Made by a program: the position numbers and the translations under genes. Source: a virus. From it: a stretch of DNA of 28,603 bases. Below the pieces are notes generated by a model. The model had not been told where the DNA came from. It did not search any database and was given only the letters and a program-made list of their open reading frames with translations. Shown here in pieces: positions 21,281-28,335 of this stretch. The DNA lies in the IMG/VR virus record IMGVR_UViG_3300017951_000086, positions 1 to 28,603 of that record; one strand, 5' to 3'. Numbering within the stretch: position 1 is the first letter of the stretch; every line of letters begins with the position of its first letter.

Positions 21281-21765
21281 TAGAACGGCAAGTCTCCTTC
21301 CGGTGCCATTTGAGATTCCCACGTAGCGCGGACAACCTCGTCACCTTCAAACTTTGGGAACGTATCGCGGGCTTTCAAGCACACTTCCGCAAGGCGGCAA
21401 GCCTCAATCATGTACTTCTTGACGCTATCGGTATTGACCGCATCCAATGACCCTAGGATTTGCACTGCCTGACCAAACGCCCATGACCGCTCGATACGCT
21501 CGGTCGTCTGGTCGTTGCTACGTTGCATAGTGTATGACCGCTTGCCCCCTTCGGGTCGTGTCACCTTGCCCCATGCGTTGCCGTCACGGGTTCCGTTGAC
21601 CATGTATTCCGCATCGTCGCCGGGCTTGAACCTCGGCTCTTCGGTTTTGTGGTTTGCGGTAATGGTTGTTCCGTCCTCGAATGCGTAACGGAATTTGTAC
21701 AACACACCATAATCGTTGGTGAAGGTGCCGTCAGGATGTACGGCTATGACTTTGCTTACTGCCAT
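21280..21765 (-). CDS. ssb: SSB-like single-stranded DNA-binding protein
   Basis: The protein has 161 residues. The first ~80 have an OB-fold-like beta pattern (VLYKFRYAFEDGTTITANHK, RFKPGDDAEYMVNG). A helical part follows, and the C-terminus is acidic and hydrophobic, ending EGDLPF. This resembles the SSB tip (DDDIPF in E. coli) that recruits replication proteins. It lies at the head of the replication operon. The OB fold and SSB identity are inferred from the pattern and tip; sequence similarity to canonical SSB is low. Confidence 0.6.
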   Translation of the reverse strand: MAVSKVIAVHPDGTFTNDYGVLYKFRYAFEDGTTITANHKTEEPRFKPGDDAEYMVNGTRDGNAWGKVTRPEGGKRSYTMQRSNDQTTERIERSWAFGQAVQILGSLDAVNTDSVKKYMIEACRLAEVCLKARDTFPKFEGDEVVRATWESQMAPEGDLPF

Positions 21766-21767
21766 GT

Positions 21768-22013
21768 TTAGTGGTTTTGGGTTTCGTTTTCGATTGCTTC
21801 TGTTACACTAGGTTCCAGCCCTAGTTCCTCGTAGTACCGGGTCACATTGACCACGCATTCCGGCGTGTGCAATTGGACTTTGACTACCTCGTAACTCGAT
21901 GGGTCAGGCGGCTGGTCGTAACTCAACCGCGCTCCTTCCGGCGTGTAGTCGTACTCGATTTCTACGTATGCCTCCGGGTCGGGGCATAGGTTTATGTACG
22001 TTGTGTGCTTCAT
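21768..22013 (-). CDS. Small acidic protein, unknown
   Basis: ATG at 22013 (MKHTTYINLCPDPEAYVEIE) gives 81 residues; a longer version would start inside the upstream gene. The protein is acidic with beta-like segments. It overlaps the upstream gene by ATGA and ends two bases before the SSB-like gene. No family recognised. Confidence 0.65.
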   Translation of the reverse strand: MKHTTYINLCPDPEAYVEIEYDYTPEGARLSYDQPPDPSSYEVVKVQLHTPECVVNVTRYYEELGLEPSVTEAIENETQNH

Positions 22014-22141
22014 GCGTCTGGCTTCAATTTCTTCAGCGCATCCAACAACACCTCGTGTTTCTCTAACTGCTTCTTGTGGTAGTCTACGTACCACTGTGCA
22101 TTCTCAATCGCTTCTTCGATTGGGTCTTTCTCGTCTTGCAT
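22010..22141 (-). CDS. Small coiled-coil protein, unknown
   Basis: ATG at 22141 forms TAATG with the upstream stop and gives 43 residues (MQDEKDPIEEAIENAQWYVD start), a single amphipathic helix likely to form a coiled coil. A longer start is a shadow of the upstream gene. No family recognised. Confidence 0.6.
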   Translation of the reverse strand: MQDEKDPIEEAIENAQWYVDYHKKQLEKHEVLLDALKKLKPDA

Positions 22142-22386
22142 TATTTCTCGGTTCTTTCGATTCCTTTGATGTTGTCTATTAGGCGTTCCCACATCATGTC
22201 GTGTTCCATCTTGCGCACACCTTGGATAAAGGATATGCGCCGCTTGACAATATGTTCTAGACCTTCCAGCAACGTTTCCATAGTCTCGCCGTCGTTGTAT
22301 TTGCGCACGTCTTCAAGCAGGGACACAATCTCTGCCTCGTAGCGGATATACCTATCCATCGTTTCGTTGTCGTACCTCGGTTTCAT
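22141..22386 (-). CDS. Helical protein, first gene behind the 22.4-kb promoter, unknown
   Basis: The ATG at 22386 gives 81 residues, four bases below the TATCTTTA box. The alternative M10 (MDRYIRYEAE) would leave a short leader. The protein is helical and charged throughout. No family recognised. Confidence 0.65.
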   Translation of the reverse strand: MKPRYDNETMDRYIRYEAEIVSLLEDVRKYNDGETMETLLEGLEHIVKRRISFIQGVRKMEHDMMWERLIDNIKGIERTEK

Positions 22387-22390
22387 GTCG

Positions 22391-22398
22391 TAAAGATA
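22391..22398 (-). promoter_or_regulatory. Candidate promoter TATCTTTA
   Basis: Minus-strand TATCTTTA (Bacteroidota -7 consensus TAnnTTTG, last base A) is four bases (CGAC) before the ATG at 22386. Upstream lies GGTTAATTAAATACC, whose AAATACC matches one half of the GGTAAATACC operators. The box lies between two gene ends, so a second early transcript starts here. Confidence 0.5.
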
Positions 22399-22408
22399 AG
22401 GTATTTAA

Positions 22409-22669
22409 TTAACCGCGCTGGTTTTTACTTGCCTGTTCGATGAAGGCTAGGTCGCCGTCCATCATGCCGGACTCGTAGTAGTACCGGACAAGTAGCCATT
22501 CCGCATGGGCTTTATCGTTAACCCATCGACCAAACGTTACCCCGTCGGTCTCCCATGTCATGAGCCATGACTTCAAATAGGTGTCATGCAGTTTTTCAAG
22601 GGTGTATTCCTTTGACCAATTCCCAATGGTCATCGTGTGTGTCTCCTTCATGATGTCTTGTTTCTTCAT
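22409..22669 (-). CDS. Small protein of unknown function
   Basis: This 86-residue protein (MKKQDIMKETHTMTIGNWSK start) contains Trp-rich segments (SWLMTWETDGVTFGRW) and an aromatic helix (AEWLLVRYYYESGMM). It follows the first early gene by 11 bases. Alternative starts at M7 or M13 are possible. No family recognised. Confidence 0.65.
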   Translation of the reverse strand: MKKQDIMKETHTMTIGNWSKEYTLEKLHDTYLKSWLMTWETDGVTFGRWVNDKAHAEWLLVRYYYESGMMDGDLAFIEQASKNQRG

Positions 22670-22680
22670 GTGTCGGTTTA

Positions 22681-22998
22681 TTAGGCGGTCGCTTTGACCG
22701 CCTTTGGTTCGTAGTTGTATGCAATTCGCAAGGCAATGATGCGGGACAACTTATGGATGCAGTTCTGCATTGCGTCAAGGTTCAACTGTTTGATAGTGTC
22801 CATCGCCCAATTGCCCCACGCCTCGTCGTTGTAGGTCATCGTCCAGTGTTCGATGTAGATTGCCATTTGCTGGCAGAACTCCATCAACTGCGCCGTGCTG
22901 TACTCTTCAGTCCAGTATCCGGCTTGCTCAACTGCCGTAATGTAGTCTTGCGGCAGGGTCTCGTAGGTGTAGGTTTCGGTAGTCGTGTTCATTTCCAT
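22681..22998 (-). CDS. First early gene, acidic protein of unknown function
   Basis: This 105-residue protein starts at ATG 22998 (MEMNTTTETYTYETLPQDYI); a second ATG is two codons later. It is acidic and Trp/Tyr-rich, with a helical middle (STAQLMEFCQQMAIYIEHWT). It is the first gene behind a -7 box four bases away, consistent with an early role against host functions. Its last codons contain a 7-bp stem (22684-22702). No family recognised. Confidence 0.65.
   Translation of the reverse strand: MEMNTTTETYTYETLPQDYITAVEQAGYWTEEYSTAQLMEFCQQMAIYIEHWTMTYNDEAWGNWAMDTIKQLNLDAMQNCIHKLSRIIALRIAYNYEPKAVKATA
22684..22702 (-). other. Perfect 7-bp stem-loop at the end of the first early gene
   Basis: Arms GGCGGTC and GACCGCC flank a five-base loop. 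It covers the last codons and lacks a U-tract, so it is weak as a terminator; it may stabilise or attenuate the message. Confidence 0.4.
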
Positions 22999-23002
22999 GC
23001 CA

Positions 23003-23010
23003 CAAGTATA
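23003..23010 (-). promoter_or_regulatory. Candidate early promoter TATACTTG
   Basis: Minus-strand TATACTTG matches TAnnTTTG at all but one position and ends four bases (TGGC) before the ATG at 22998. It directly abuts the inverted repeat at 23011-23022 and lies just after the lysis terminator. Confidence 0.6.
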
Positions 23011-23022
23011 GGGTAAATACCC
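23011..23022. promoter_or_regulatory. Inverted repeat GGGTAAATACCC, candidate operator
   Basis: Arms GGGTA and TACCC flank AA. The core GGTAAATACC is the reverse complement of the GGTATTTACC core at 16066-16081. It touches the early promoter, so binding would block transcription. Repressor identity unknown. Confidence 0.5.
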
Positions 23023-23042
23023 ATTACTTCGACATGGTGCCT

Positions 23043-23077
23043 AAAAAAAAAGACCCCCACCGGTTAGGGCAGGGGTC
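23043..23077 (-). terminator. Rho-independent terminator after the lysis genes
   Basis: On the minus strand GACCCC (23072-23077) and GGGGTC (23052-23057) form a six-pair stem closed by a 14-base loop, followed by nine T (23043-23051). It ends the portal-to-lysis transcript before the early promoter. No other feature is seen between 23078 and 23134. Confidence 0.85.
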
Positions 23078-23134
23078 AGTTGGGGAAGGAGATGAACCCA
23101 ACTCAAGGGGCAAAACCGATGTAAAAACCCCCCG

Positions 23135-23311
23135 TCACTTTTCAGCCTTGCGTGTACCGCGGCTCTTACCAATGAAGATTGCCTGCAAGATGCGGGCAAT
23201 GATGTTCACAATCTTGTCGTCCTTCTCGGTCTCGGTCAACGCCGTAATGGTTCCCGCCGCCGCAATCAACGCCGTCAGGATTTCGTAGAAGTGTTCAGTC
23301 AAAAACGTCAT
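23135..23311 (-). CDS. Holin-like small membrane protein (58 residues)
   Basis: ATG at 23311 (MTFLTEHFYEILTALIAAAG) overlaps the endolysin end by 17 bases. Residues 8-25 are a hydrophobic Ala-rich segment, followed by a charged region (TETEKDDKIVNIIARIL) and a basic end (GKSRGTRKAEK). This pattern recurs in small phage proteins beside endolysins, consistent with a holin that permits endolysin release; spanin or regulatory roles are alternatives. It is the last gene before the terminator. Confidence 0.6.
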   Translation of the reverse strand: MTFLTEHFYEILTALIAAAGTITALTETEKDDKIVNIIARILQAIFIGKSRGTRKAEK

Positions 23312-23729
23312 GAAGGTCTAATATAAGGAATTTGTACTTCTCGCGGACATTGAAACTAGGACAAGCCTTTGCCGCAAATTCGTTGTGTCCGTGTAAGGTC
23401 ATGTCACCAAACACGGTACGCAGGCTACGCACCAACAACAGGAAAGACACTTCTTGACTCATGGTCATGTTGTCCTCTGGTTTGTTGTTCTGGTCTACGC
23501 CCCCGCAATATGCTACGCCTACCGAATCCTCATTGTGACGTTTCGTGTGTGCGCCTATTTTCTGAATGGGTCGTCCCGGTTCTATCGTGCCGTCACGGTG
23601 GATGAGGTAATGATAGCCAATGTCTGACCACCCTTTCGCCGTGTGCCATTTGCGGATAGTCGCTACGTCCACATACATATCGGGTGGCGTCGCCGTGCAA
23701 TGAAGTATGATACGCTTGTACTCACGCAT
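23295..23729 (-). CDS. Endolysin, N-acetylmuramoyl-L-alanine amidase (Amidase_2)
   Basis: Cuts the bond between the glycan and the peptide of peptidoglycan at lysis. ATG at 23729 (MREYKRIILHCTATPPDMYV) gives 144 residues, a single catalytic domain with no wall-binding domain. Zinc ligands by T7 lysozyme comparison are H10, H113 and C123, with K121 and Y39 as catalytic candidates, in ILHCTA, SDIGYHYLI and LHGHNEFAAKACPSF. There is no signal peptide, so a holin is needed. It begins within the frame of a 35-residue membrane protein and overlaps the holin-like gene. Confidence 0.9.
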   Translation of the reverse strand: MREYKRIILHCTATPPDMYVDVATIRKWHTAKGWSDIGYHYLIHRDGTIEPGRPIQKIGAHTKRHNEDSVGVAYCGGVDQNNKPEDNMTMSQEVSFLLLVRSLRTVFGDMTLHGHNEFAAKACPSFNVREKYKFLILDLHDVFD

Positions 23730-23829
23730 ACCGTGACATAAGGACAATCATGAACAGGCACAACAACGCACCTATGATGCCTACAAAGGCACCAATCATT
23801 GCGTCCCGTTGTTGCCGCTCATCCTTCAT
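23722..23829 (-). CDS. 35-residue single-span membrane protein, candidate holin or spanin
   Basis: ATG at 23829 overlaps the upstream stop by ATGA and the frame ends inside the endolysin start. The sequence has a charged N-terminus (MKDERQQRD) and one membrane span (AMIGAFVGIIGALLCLFMIV). Position just before the endolysin favours a holin, antiholin or inner spanin component. Confidence 0.6.
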   Translation of the reverse strand: MKDERQQRDAMIGAFVGIIGALLCLFMIVLMSRYA

Positions 23830-24179
23830 CCCATTAGTTCCCACTCTTCCGCCATTAGTTCGTACTGGCAATCAATGCCTGCCTTGCGGAATGCCTTGTA
23901 CACTGCCGTTTCATAATCCTCCGGCTCGTAGATTCTTTTTCGTGGTGGTGGCGCAATAGAACCCATAGACGACACGCGCCCGCTTAACACGTCGTTCATG
24001 TCTACACCGTCGTACAAGTCGAGGTAGTAATAAATGATAATGCGGTTGTAGCCTACGTCGACATACCCCGGTTCACCCCTTTCCGGTGCGCGGGGTTCAA
24101 TGTCTTCAACACCTTGTGCCAACAGGCAGTCTAAATCGCCGAAGACTTCGATTGCCAATTGCATTGTATTCGTAATCAT
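23826..24179 (-). CDS. Unknown acidic protein in the lysis region
   Basis: This 117-residue acidic protein has a Pro/Gly-rich middle (APERGEPGYVDVGYNR), a beta-like IIIYYYLDLY segment and a C-terminal helix. No membrane span or signal is evident. It sits between two small membrane proteins. No family recognised. Confidence 0.65.
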   Translation of the reverse strand: MITNTMQLAIEVFGDLDCLLAQGVEDIEPRAPERGEPGYVDVGYNRIIIYYYLDLYDGVDMNDVLSGRVSSMGSIAPPPRKRIYEPEDYETAVYKAFRKAGIDCQYELMAEEWELMG

Positions 24180-24385
24180 CGCAGTCCTTCTTTAGCTAGG
24201 ATAAGTTTGATTTCGTCGCAGGTCGTGACCAACTTTTCTAGTAGCGTCATTACCTGTTTTTCTTGTTTCTCTAACATAGCAATCCGTCCTTTCAGCTTGC
24301 CAACCTCGGACGTCAACTTCTGGTATACGCCAATGAGACACCCGGCAAGGGTCAGTATCTCAAACAAGGTCAGGTAGTGTTCCAT
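24176..24385 (-). CDS. Small membrane and coiled-coil protein, candidate holin or spanin
   Basis: This 69-residue protein has one hydrophobic segment (LTLFEILTLAGCLIGVY at about 5-21) followed by a coiled coil (LKGRIAMLEKQEKQVMTLLE). This topology resembles inner spanins (Rz-type) or some holins; no lipobox partner was identified. The start forms TAATG with the upstream 45-residue gene. Confidence 0.6.
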   Translation of the reverse strand: MEHYLTLFEILTLAGCLIGVYQKLTSEVGKLKGRIAMLEKQEKQVMTLLEKLVTTCDEIKLILAKEGLR

Positions 24386-24522
24386 TACTGTGCTTCCAAT
24401 GCGGCAAGACGTGCAAGAATGTCGTCTAGCTTGTCGTCAATTTCCGTAATGACCGCTACAAGGCGGTCGATGTCTATGCAGTCGTCCTGCGTATCCGTAG
24501 TCCAAGTGGTTAAACAACTCAT
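24385..24522 (-). CDS. 45-residue coiled-coil protein
   Basis: ATG at 24522 overlaps the tail fibre stop by ATGA and the frame ends in TAATG with the next gene. The sequence starts MSCLTTWTTDTQDDCIDIDR and continues as an acidic helix. It is below usual gene-caller length limits, but the junctions support it. Function unknown. Confidence 0.55.
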   Translation of the reverse strand: MSCLTTWTTDTQDDCIDIDRLVAVITEIDDKLDDILARLAALEAQ

Positions 24523-25733
24523 AGGGTAAAGAGAATGGTTCCGGTTATGTTGCTGTACGCCGAACTAAAACCGTTGTTCATAAAGAACAGAATGCGGTCG
24601 CCTGCCGAAAACGACGACGACGAAAAGTTCAACGTCGTGACTGTCCACGCCGTAATGCTACTAAACGACTGCGTTTCCAACGTGGTGTACGACCCCGGTG
24701 TAGTTTCTTTCCGAACCTCAATGCTACCTCCGGTGCCTCCGGATAGGTTTAACATACACAAGAAAGAAATTGACGTGACCGAACCTGCCGCCGGGCAAAC
24801 GAAACGGTTGTACCGTTGCATAGACGTGGTTTCCGTCTCGTTCATCAGCGGGATGTATACGTTCCGAACATTGCTATCGAAGAACGCAAACGTATGCATG
24901 AGGTTGTTACTGCCTCCTCCACCGCCTGACGGGGCTTGTGACCTCCACTGCGCAGTACCGCTGTCGTAAGTCAGAACGTCGTTGTTGCTTACAGTTCCTA
25001 GGGTTACATCGGCTAGGTCGTTCAATTGCCTTACCGGTGTTTTGAACTCCAATGCCGTGCCGCCACTGTTAACACCGACCAATTGGTTTGCCGTCAGTGT
25101 CGATGGCGTATCGCCTAAATCGGTAAAGTCCAGTTGCCGCGTCTCCGCTACGCCCGTGCTGTCCCCAACAAACACATGGTATTGAGGCAGGTTGGGAACG
25201 TCGTTGCTACGTCCTGCACCCTCAATAAGAATCGAACCGGTGCTTGCGCTGACCTTGATACAGGCTCCGATGTTCTGCACCAACGCCGTACCCGTTGGGC
25301 GCGTAGCGGTAAGGTCGCCGGACGTGCCAACATACAAGGTGTCGGACGCACTGAACGCCGATGTATCAATGGTGTCTAACTCGCCGAAGATGACAACCGC
25401 TCCATCCGCACCGTTGGCAATCGCATCCTGCGTCAATCCGATTGCCGGCATGGTACTAGCCGATGAGTTGTCCGATACCGCAATGGTCGGTGTGCTACTG
25501 ACAACGCCGGTAATGTACACCGCCTTGCCCTTGGCAATGCTTGCACCCGTGTTGTTGCGAACGGTAATGGTAGACGTCGTGCCACCACCCCCGCTCGGCA
25601 GGTTGCTAATCAGAATCTTCTTGCTCGTGCCGGCTGTGCCACCGCTCGTATCGCTCACATCAATGATGTGCAGGTAGTCGGTACTTGCCGCTGTCGCTGT
25701 CAGTTCCGTTAGGTCTGTGACTTTCGTTGCCAT
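24519..25733 (-). CDS. Tail fibre-like / receptor-binding candidate protein
   Basis: This 404-residue protein starts with a domain common at the N-terminus of phage fibres (MATKVTDLTELTATAASTDY, then DVSDTSGGTAGTSKKILISN). Gly/Ser/Thr-rich, beta-rich repeats follow, with a Gly linker (QAPSGGGGGSNNL at about 269-281) and a C-terminal jelly-roll-like domain of about 120 residues. It is separated from other tail genes and sits between the connector and lysis genes. The receptor-binding role is inferred. Gene order places it in the portal-to-lysis transcript. Confidence 0.6.
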   Translation of the reverse strand: MATKVTDLTELTATAASTDYLHIIDVSDTSGGTAGTSKKILISNLPSGGGGTTSTITVRNNTGASIAKGKAVYITGVVSSTPTIAVSDNSSASTMPAIGLTQDAIANGADGAVVIFGELDTIDTSAFSASDTLYVGTSGDLTATRPTGTALVQNIGACIKVSASTGSILIEGAGRSNDVPNLPQYHVFVGDSTGVAETRQLDFTDLGDTPSTLTANQLVGVNSGGTALEFKTPVRQLNDLADVTLGTVSNNDVLTYDSGTAQWRSQAPSGGGGGSNNLMHTFAFFDSNVRNVYIPLMNETETTSMQRYNRFVCPAAGSVTSISFLCMLNLSGGTGGSIEVRKETTPGSYTTLETQSFSSITAWTVTTLNFSSSSFSAGDRILFFMNNGFSSAYSNITGTILFTL

Positions 25734-25766
25734 TTGTCCAGATAGATTTTCAGCTTCAGTTCGTTT

Positions 25767-26336
25767 TTAGCTGTTGAGGTATTTGTACCCGATGGCTGTT
25801 GCGAACGCTTTGATTTGATTGTCGGTGGGGATATTGGGGTAGACATTAAGACCGCCAAAATAATTGCGCTGACTCGGCGAAAGGTCTGCGCCTGTGTTAC
25901 TTGTGTACTCTCGGAACGAACCTTGATTGAACGATAGGTATTCAATCATGCGTTCGCGGTAGAACATCCCAATCTCGTGCGACTGCTCGACGACCTTCCG
26001 AATGTCGGACATAGACGCGCTACCACCTTGTTCGCTGTTGCCAACCGTGACGCTGTTATTCGCAAACCGCAACCGCACGACATAGGCGACTTCCGCAAAT
26101 GCTAACTGCACAAGGCATGGACTGATGTACTCTTCAAGCAGGGTCTGGTACGCTCCCGTCACCGCGTCCGTGTCAATCAGTTCTTTTAGCTTCTCGTCAA
26201 GTTGCGTTCCTAGTGCCGGCAAAATCCATCGGTCTTGCGCAATCCGGATATACGGTTGCAATAGGTTGTCGTCAACGGTACTGCCCAAGGCGGTATCCCG
26301 TTTGAGTAGAGATGCGCTAATGTATAGTGTTGCCAT
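25767..26336 (-). CDS. Head-tail connector-like protein
   Basis: This 189-residue helical protein (MATLYISASLLKRDTALGST start) has a long alpha-helical middle (LLEEYISPCLVQLAFAEVAY) and a C-terminus conserved in small connector or head completion proteins of Bacteroidota phages (from memory, DUF6712-like: SPSQRNYFGGLNVY). It immediately follows the portal. The role is by position and pattern. Confidence 0.6.
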   Translation of the reverse strand: MATLYISASLLKRDTALGSTVDDNLLQPYIRIAQDRWILPALGTQLDEKLKELIDTDAVTGAYQTLLEEYISPCLVQLAFAEVAYVVRLRFANNSVTVGNSEQGGSASMSDIRKVVEQSHEIGMFYRERMIEYLSFNQGSFREYTSNTGADLSPSQRNYFGGLNVYPNIPTDNQIKAFATAIGYKYLNS

Positions 26337-26337
26337 G

Positions 26338-28335
26338 TTATCCGTATTTCAGTGACCCGCGGGATGGCGTGTCGATGGGTGCCACGATTTCAAATCCGGG
26401 CTGTTCCACTTCAAAGTTGTTGCCGACACGTTCCATAACCTCATCCCATGCGCCCTCAAATTCCAGCCGCTGTACCTCCGTCGGTTCTCCCTCTGGTGCG
26501 TAGATGTAAATGTTGCGAACGAATCCATGACGGCAGTACACGCCGCCTTTCCAGTCGACGATGGAATAGCTTGATTGACCTTGCGGGGCAAACTGTCCGT
26601 TTACTCCGTCCTTCTCCATGTCTAGCAAATCCTCCCAACGATATTCTACTCCGTCTAGGCTTGCCTCCATCATTTCCTCGCAGAAGTCCCGCGAACGGTA
26701 GTTCGGGTCAACCGGTGGCGTGTCGGCTGTCTCCTCGTACCGATACCGCACCGCGAAGTAGTAACCCTGTTTGCTCACAATATCGCGCTCCTCGCTGACC
26801 TGCTCCTTGTTGGCATAGTCTGCGTACAACAGTTGCAACTTGGCACTGTGCAAGGCGTGGTCGGGGGCAGTGTCCGTGACGTGTTCCGACTTGACGAGAT
26901 AGAACCCCTCACCAACGCGGCTGTCTTTGCCGCGGATAAGGGTCAGCCAATCGTCACTTTTTTTTTTACTCATTTGAGTTTCGGCTACCGCCTCCTCTAC
27001 AATCTCCTCCTCCTCGACCGTAGCGATAGCGTCGATACCCTCAACGAACAAAGCGTCTGCTACCTGTGGGCTGAACTGCAACATCTGCACAAGGAACACC
27101 TTGGCTTGCTCTTCCGTAATAATGCCTTCTTGTACCTTAACCAATACCTCGACCGCCGATGCAATCTGTGCGCCGTTGTAACTGGCGTCCTTATCGCTGG
27201 TGTCTGCCGCGGACTGTGCATCGAACAGGTTCTCGACTTCAAGGAACGATGCCGGCTTCAACGGCTTGAAGTACATTTCTAATGTAATGCCTGATGCGGC
27301 AAAGACGGGTCGCAACGCATCTAGCAACAACCGTTGGAACGGAAGTACGACCGTGTTGTAGAACAGGTCATAGGCGTCTTTCATCTCGTCGGCATTGCTA
27401 CCAAACCCGCCACCCTCATTGCGAATGCCAAACAATAGCGGGCTGGTGACACGGTGTCCACTCAAAACCTTGACCACGACTTCGCTACTCAAATACTCAA
27501 AGACCCGGTGCGCGTCGCTGATATTGAAACTCTCAACTGTCGGTGCGTTCTCGGCACTGTCGCTGAAGGTCATCAGAATCTTTCCGGCGTTGTTCGCCCC
27601 TCCGAACTTGTTGTATATCAGCCTTTCCAATTCCGCTCGCTCCTCCTGTGTCGGCACCCCGTCAGAAAAATTTAAGAGGGTCGATGGGAAGAAACCGTTG
27701 GAAATGGAATTTAGGTGGTATGAACCAAGGCTGGCGTCAACCTCGATGTAGTTACTACTACCTAGGTAGTCAGGCAACCCGTAGTAGAACGACAACGGAT
27801 TGTACATCTTACAGTGGATGAGTTGTGACGCCGCGGTACGGTCGGACGTATTAAACGCAGGGATGGGTTGCGGCTGTATCGTGTTGTCGTTCCAGTCTGA
27901 CGAATGGTAGAACAGGGTTACTTCATCCTCGTCGTTGGCTGGTGCGCAACGAATAGTAGCCGCCGGAACATGGTGTACCGCCGCGACTGTCTGCCGGTCT
28001 TCACTCCAAATGACATTGAAGTAGCACTGACCGTACAACTTGAGGTCTAGTGCGCATCGCTTTAGGCTGTCCTTGTCACTAAAGATTTGCTGAATCTTCA
28101 GCCACTGTTCAATATTAACGTCCTTGTAGATGGCGTCCAGACCCTCGCCATAAATCATTTGCGCCACCCCGTTGACGATGGCGGAATGGATGGAACTGCT
28201 TACGTACAGTTCTTCGAGGTAGTGCGGGTACAGGTTGTCTGTACCCATGTTAATCCACTCCTTGTTTTGGGACTCGACGAATTGCGGGGTATTCGTACTC
28301 TGGTAGTTCAGGATGTTGAACTGGTGCTTTTTCAT
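26338..28335 (-). CDS. Portal protein fused to MuF-like C-terminal domain
   Basis: The portal forms the dodecameric DNA channel at one head vertex. Residues ~1-390 match portal proteins (WINMGTDNLYPHYLEELYVS near 28-47, then NGVAQMIYGEGLDAIY, GIRNEGGGFGSNADEM near 307-322). A helical stretch follows to about 440. A C-terminal domain (YRSRDFCEEMM, then YCRHGFVRNIYIY) resembles domains of MuF-type minor head proteins, normally a separate gene. Between them lies M455-S-K-K-K on an A10 run at 26958-26967, where -1 slippage gives an immediate TGA. The start overlaps the preceding gene by ATGA. Fusion at 665 residues is longer than usual portals (about 450-500). Confidence 0.8.
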   Translation of the reverse strand: MKKHQFNILNYQSTNTPQFVESQNKEWINMGTDNLYPHYLEELYVSSSIHSAIVNGVAQMIYGEGLDAIYKDVNIEQWLKIQQIFSDKDSLKRCALDLKLYGQCYFNVIWSEDRQTVAAVHHVPAATIRCAPANDEDEVTLFYHSSDWNDNTIQPQPIPAFNTSDRTAASQLIHCKMYNPLSFYYGLPDYLGSSNYIEVDASLGSYHLNSISNGFFPSTLLNFSDGVPTQEERAELERLIYNKFGGANNAGKILMTFSDSAENAPTVESFNISDAHRVFEYLSSEVVVKVLSGHRVTSPLLFGIRNEGGGFGSNADEMKDAYDLFYNTVVLPFQRLLLDALRPVFAASGITLEMYFKPLKPASFLEVENLFDAQSAADTSDKDASYNGAQIASAVEVLVKVQEGIITEEQAKVFLVQMLQFSPQVADALFVEGIDAIATVEEEEIVEEAVAETQMSKKKSDDWLTLIRGKDSRVGEGFYLVKSEHVTDTAPDHALHSAKLQLLYADYANKEQVSEERDIVSKQGYYFAVRYRYEETADTPPVDPNYRSRDFCEEMMEASLDGVEYRWEDLLDMEKDGVNGQFAPQGQSSYSIVDWKGGVYCRHGFVRNIYIYAPEGEPTEVQRLEFEGAWDEVMERVGNNFEVEQPGFEIVAPIDTPSRGSLKYG
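26958..26967 (-). other. A10 run at the portal / MuF-like domain boundary
   Basis: Minus-strand ATG AGT AAA AAA AAA AGT GAC: a -1 slip reads AAG TGA and stops at once, yielding a portal of about 459 residues. The ATG could also start the C-terminal domain alone. Both would make separate products from one gene; neither is shown. Confidence 0.4.
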
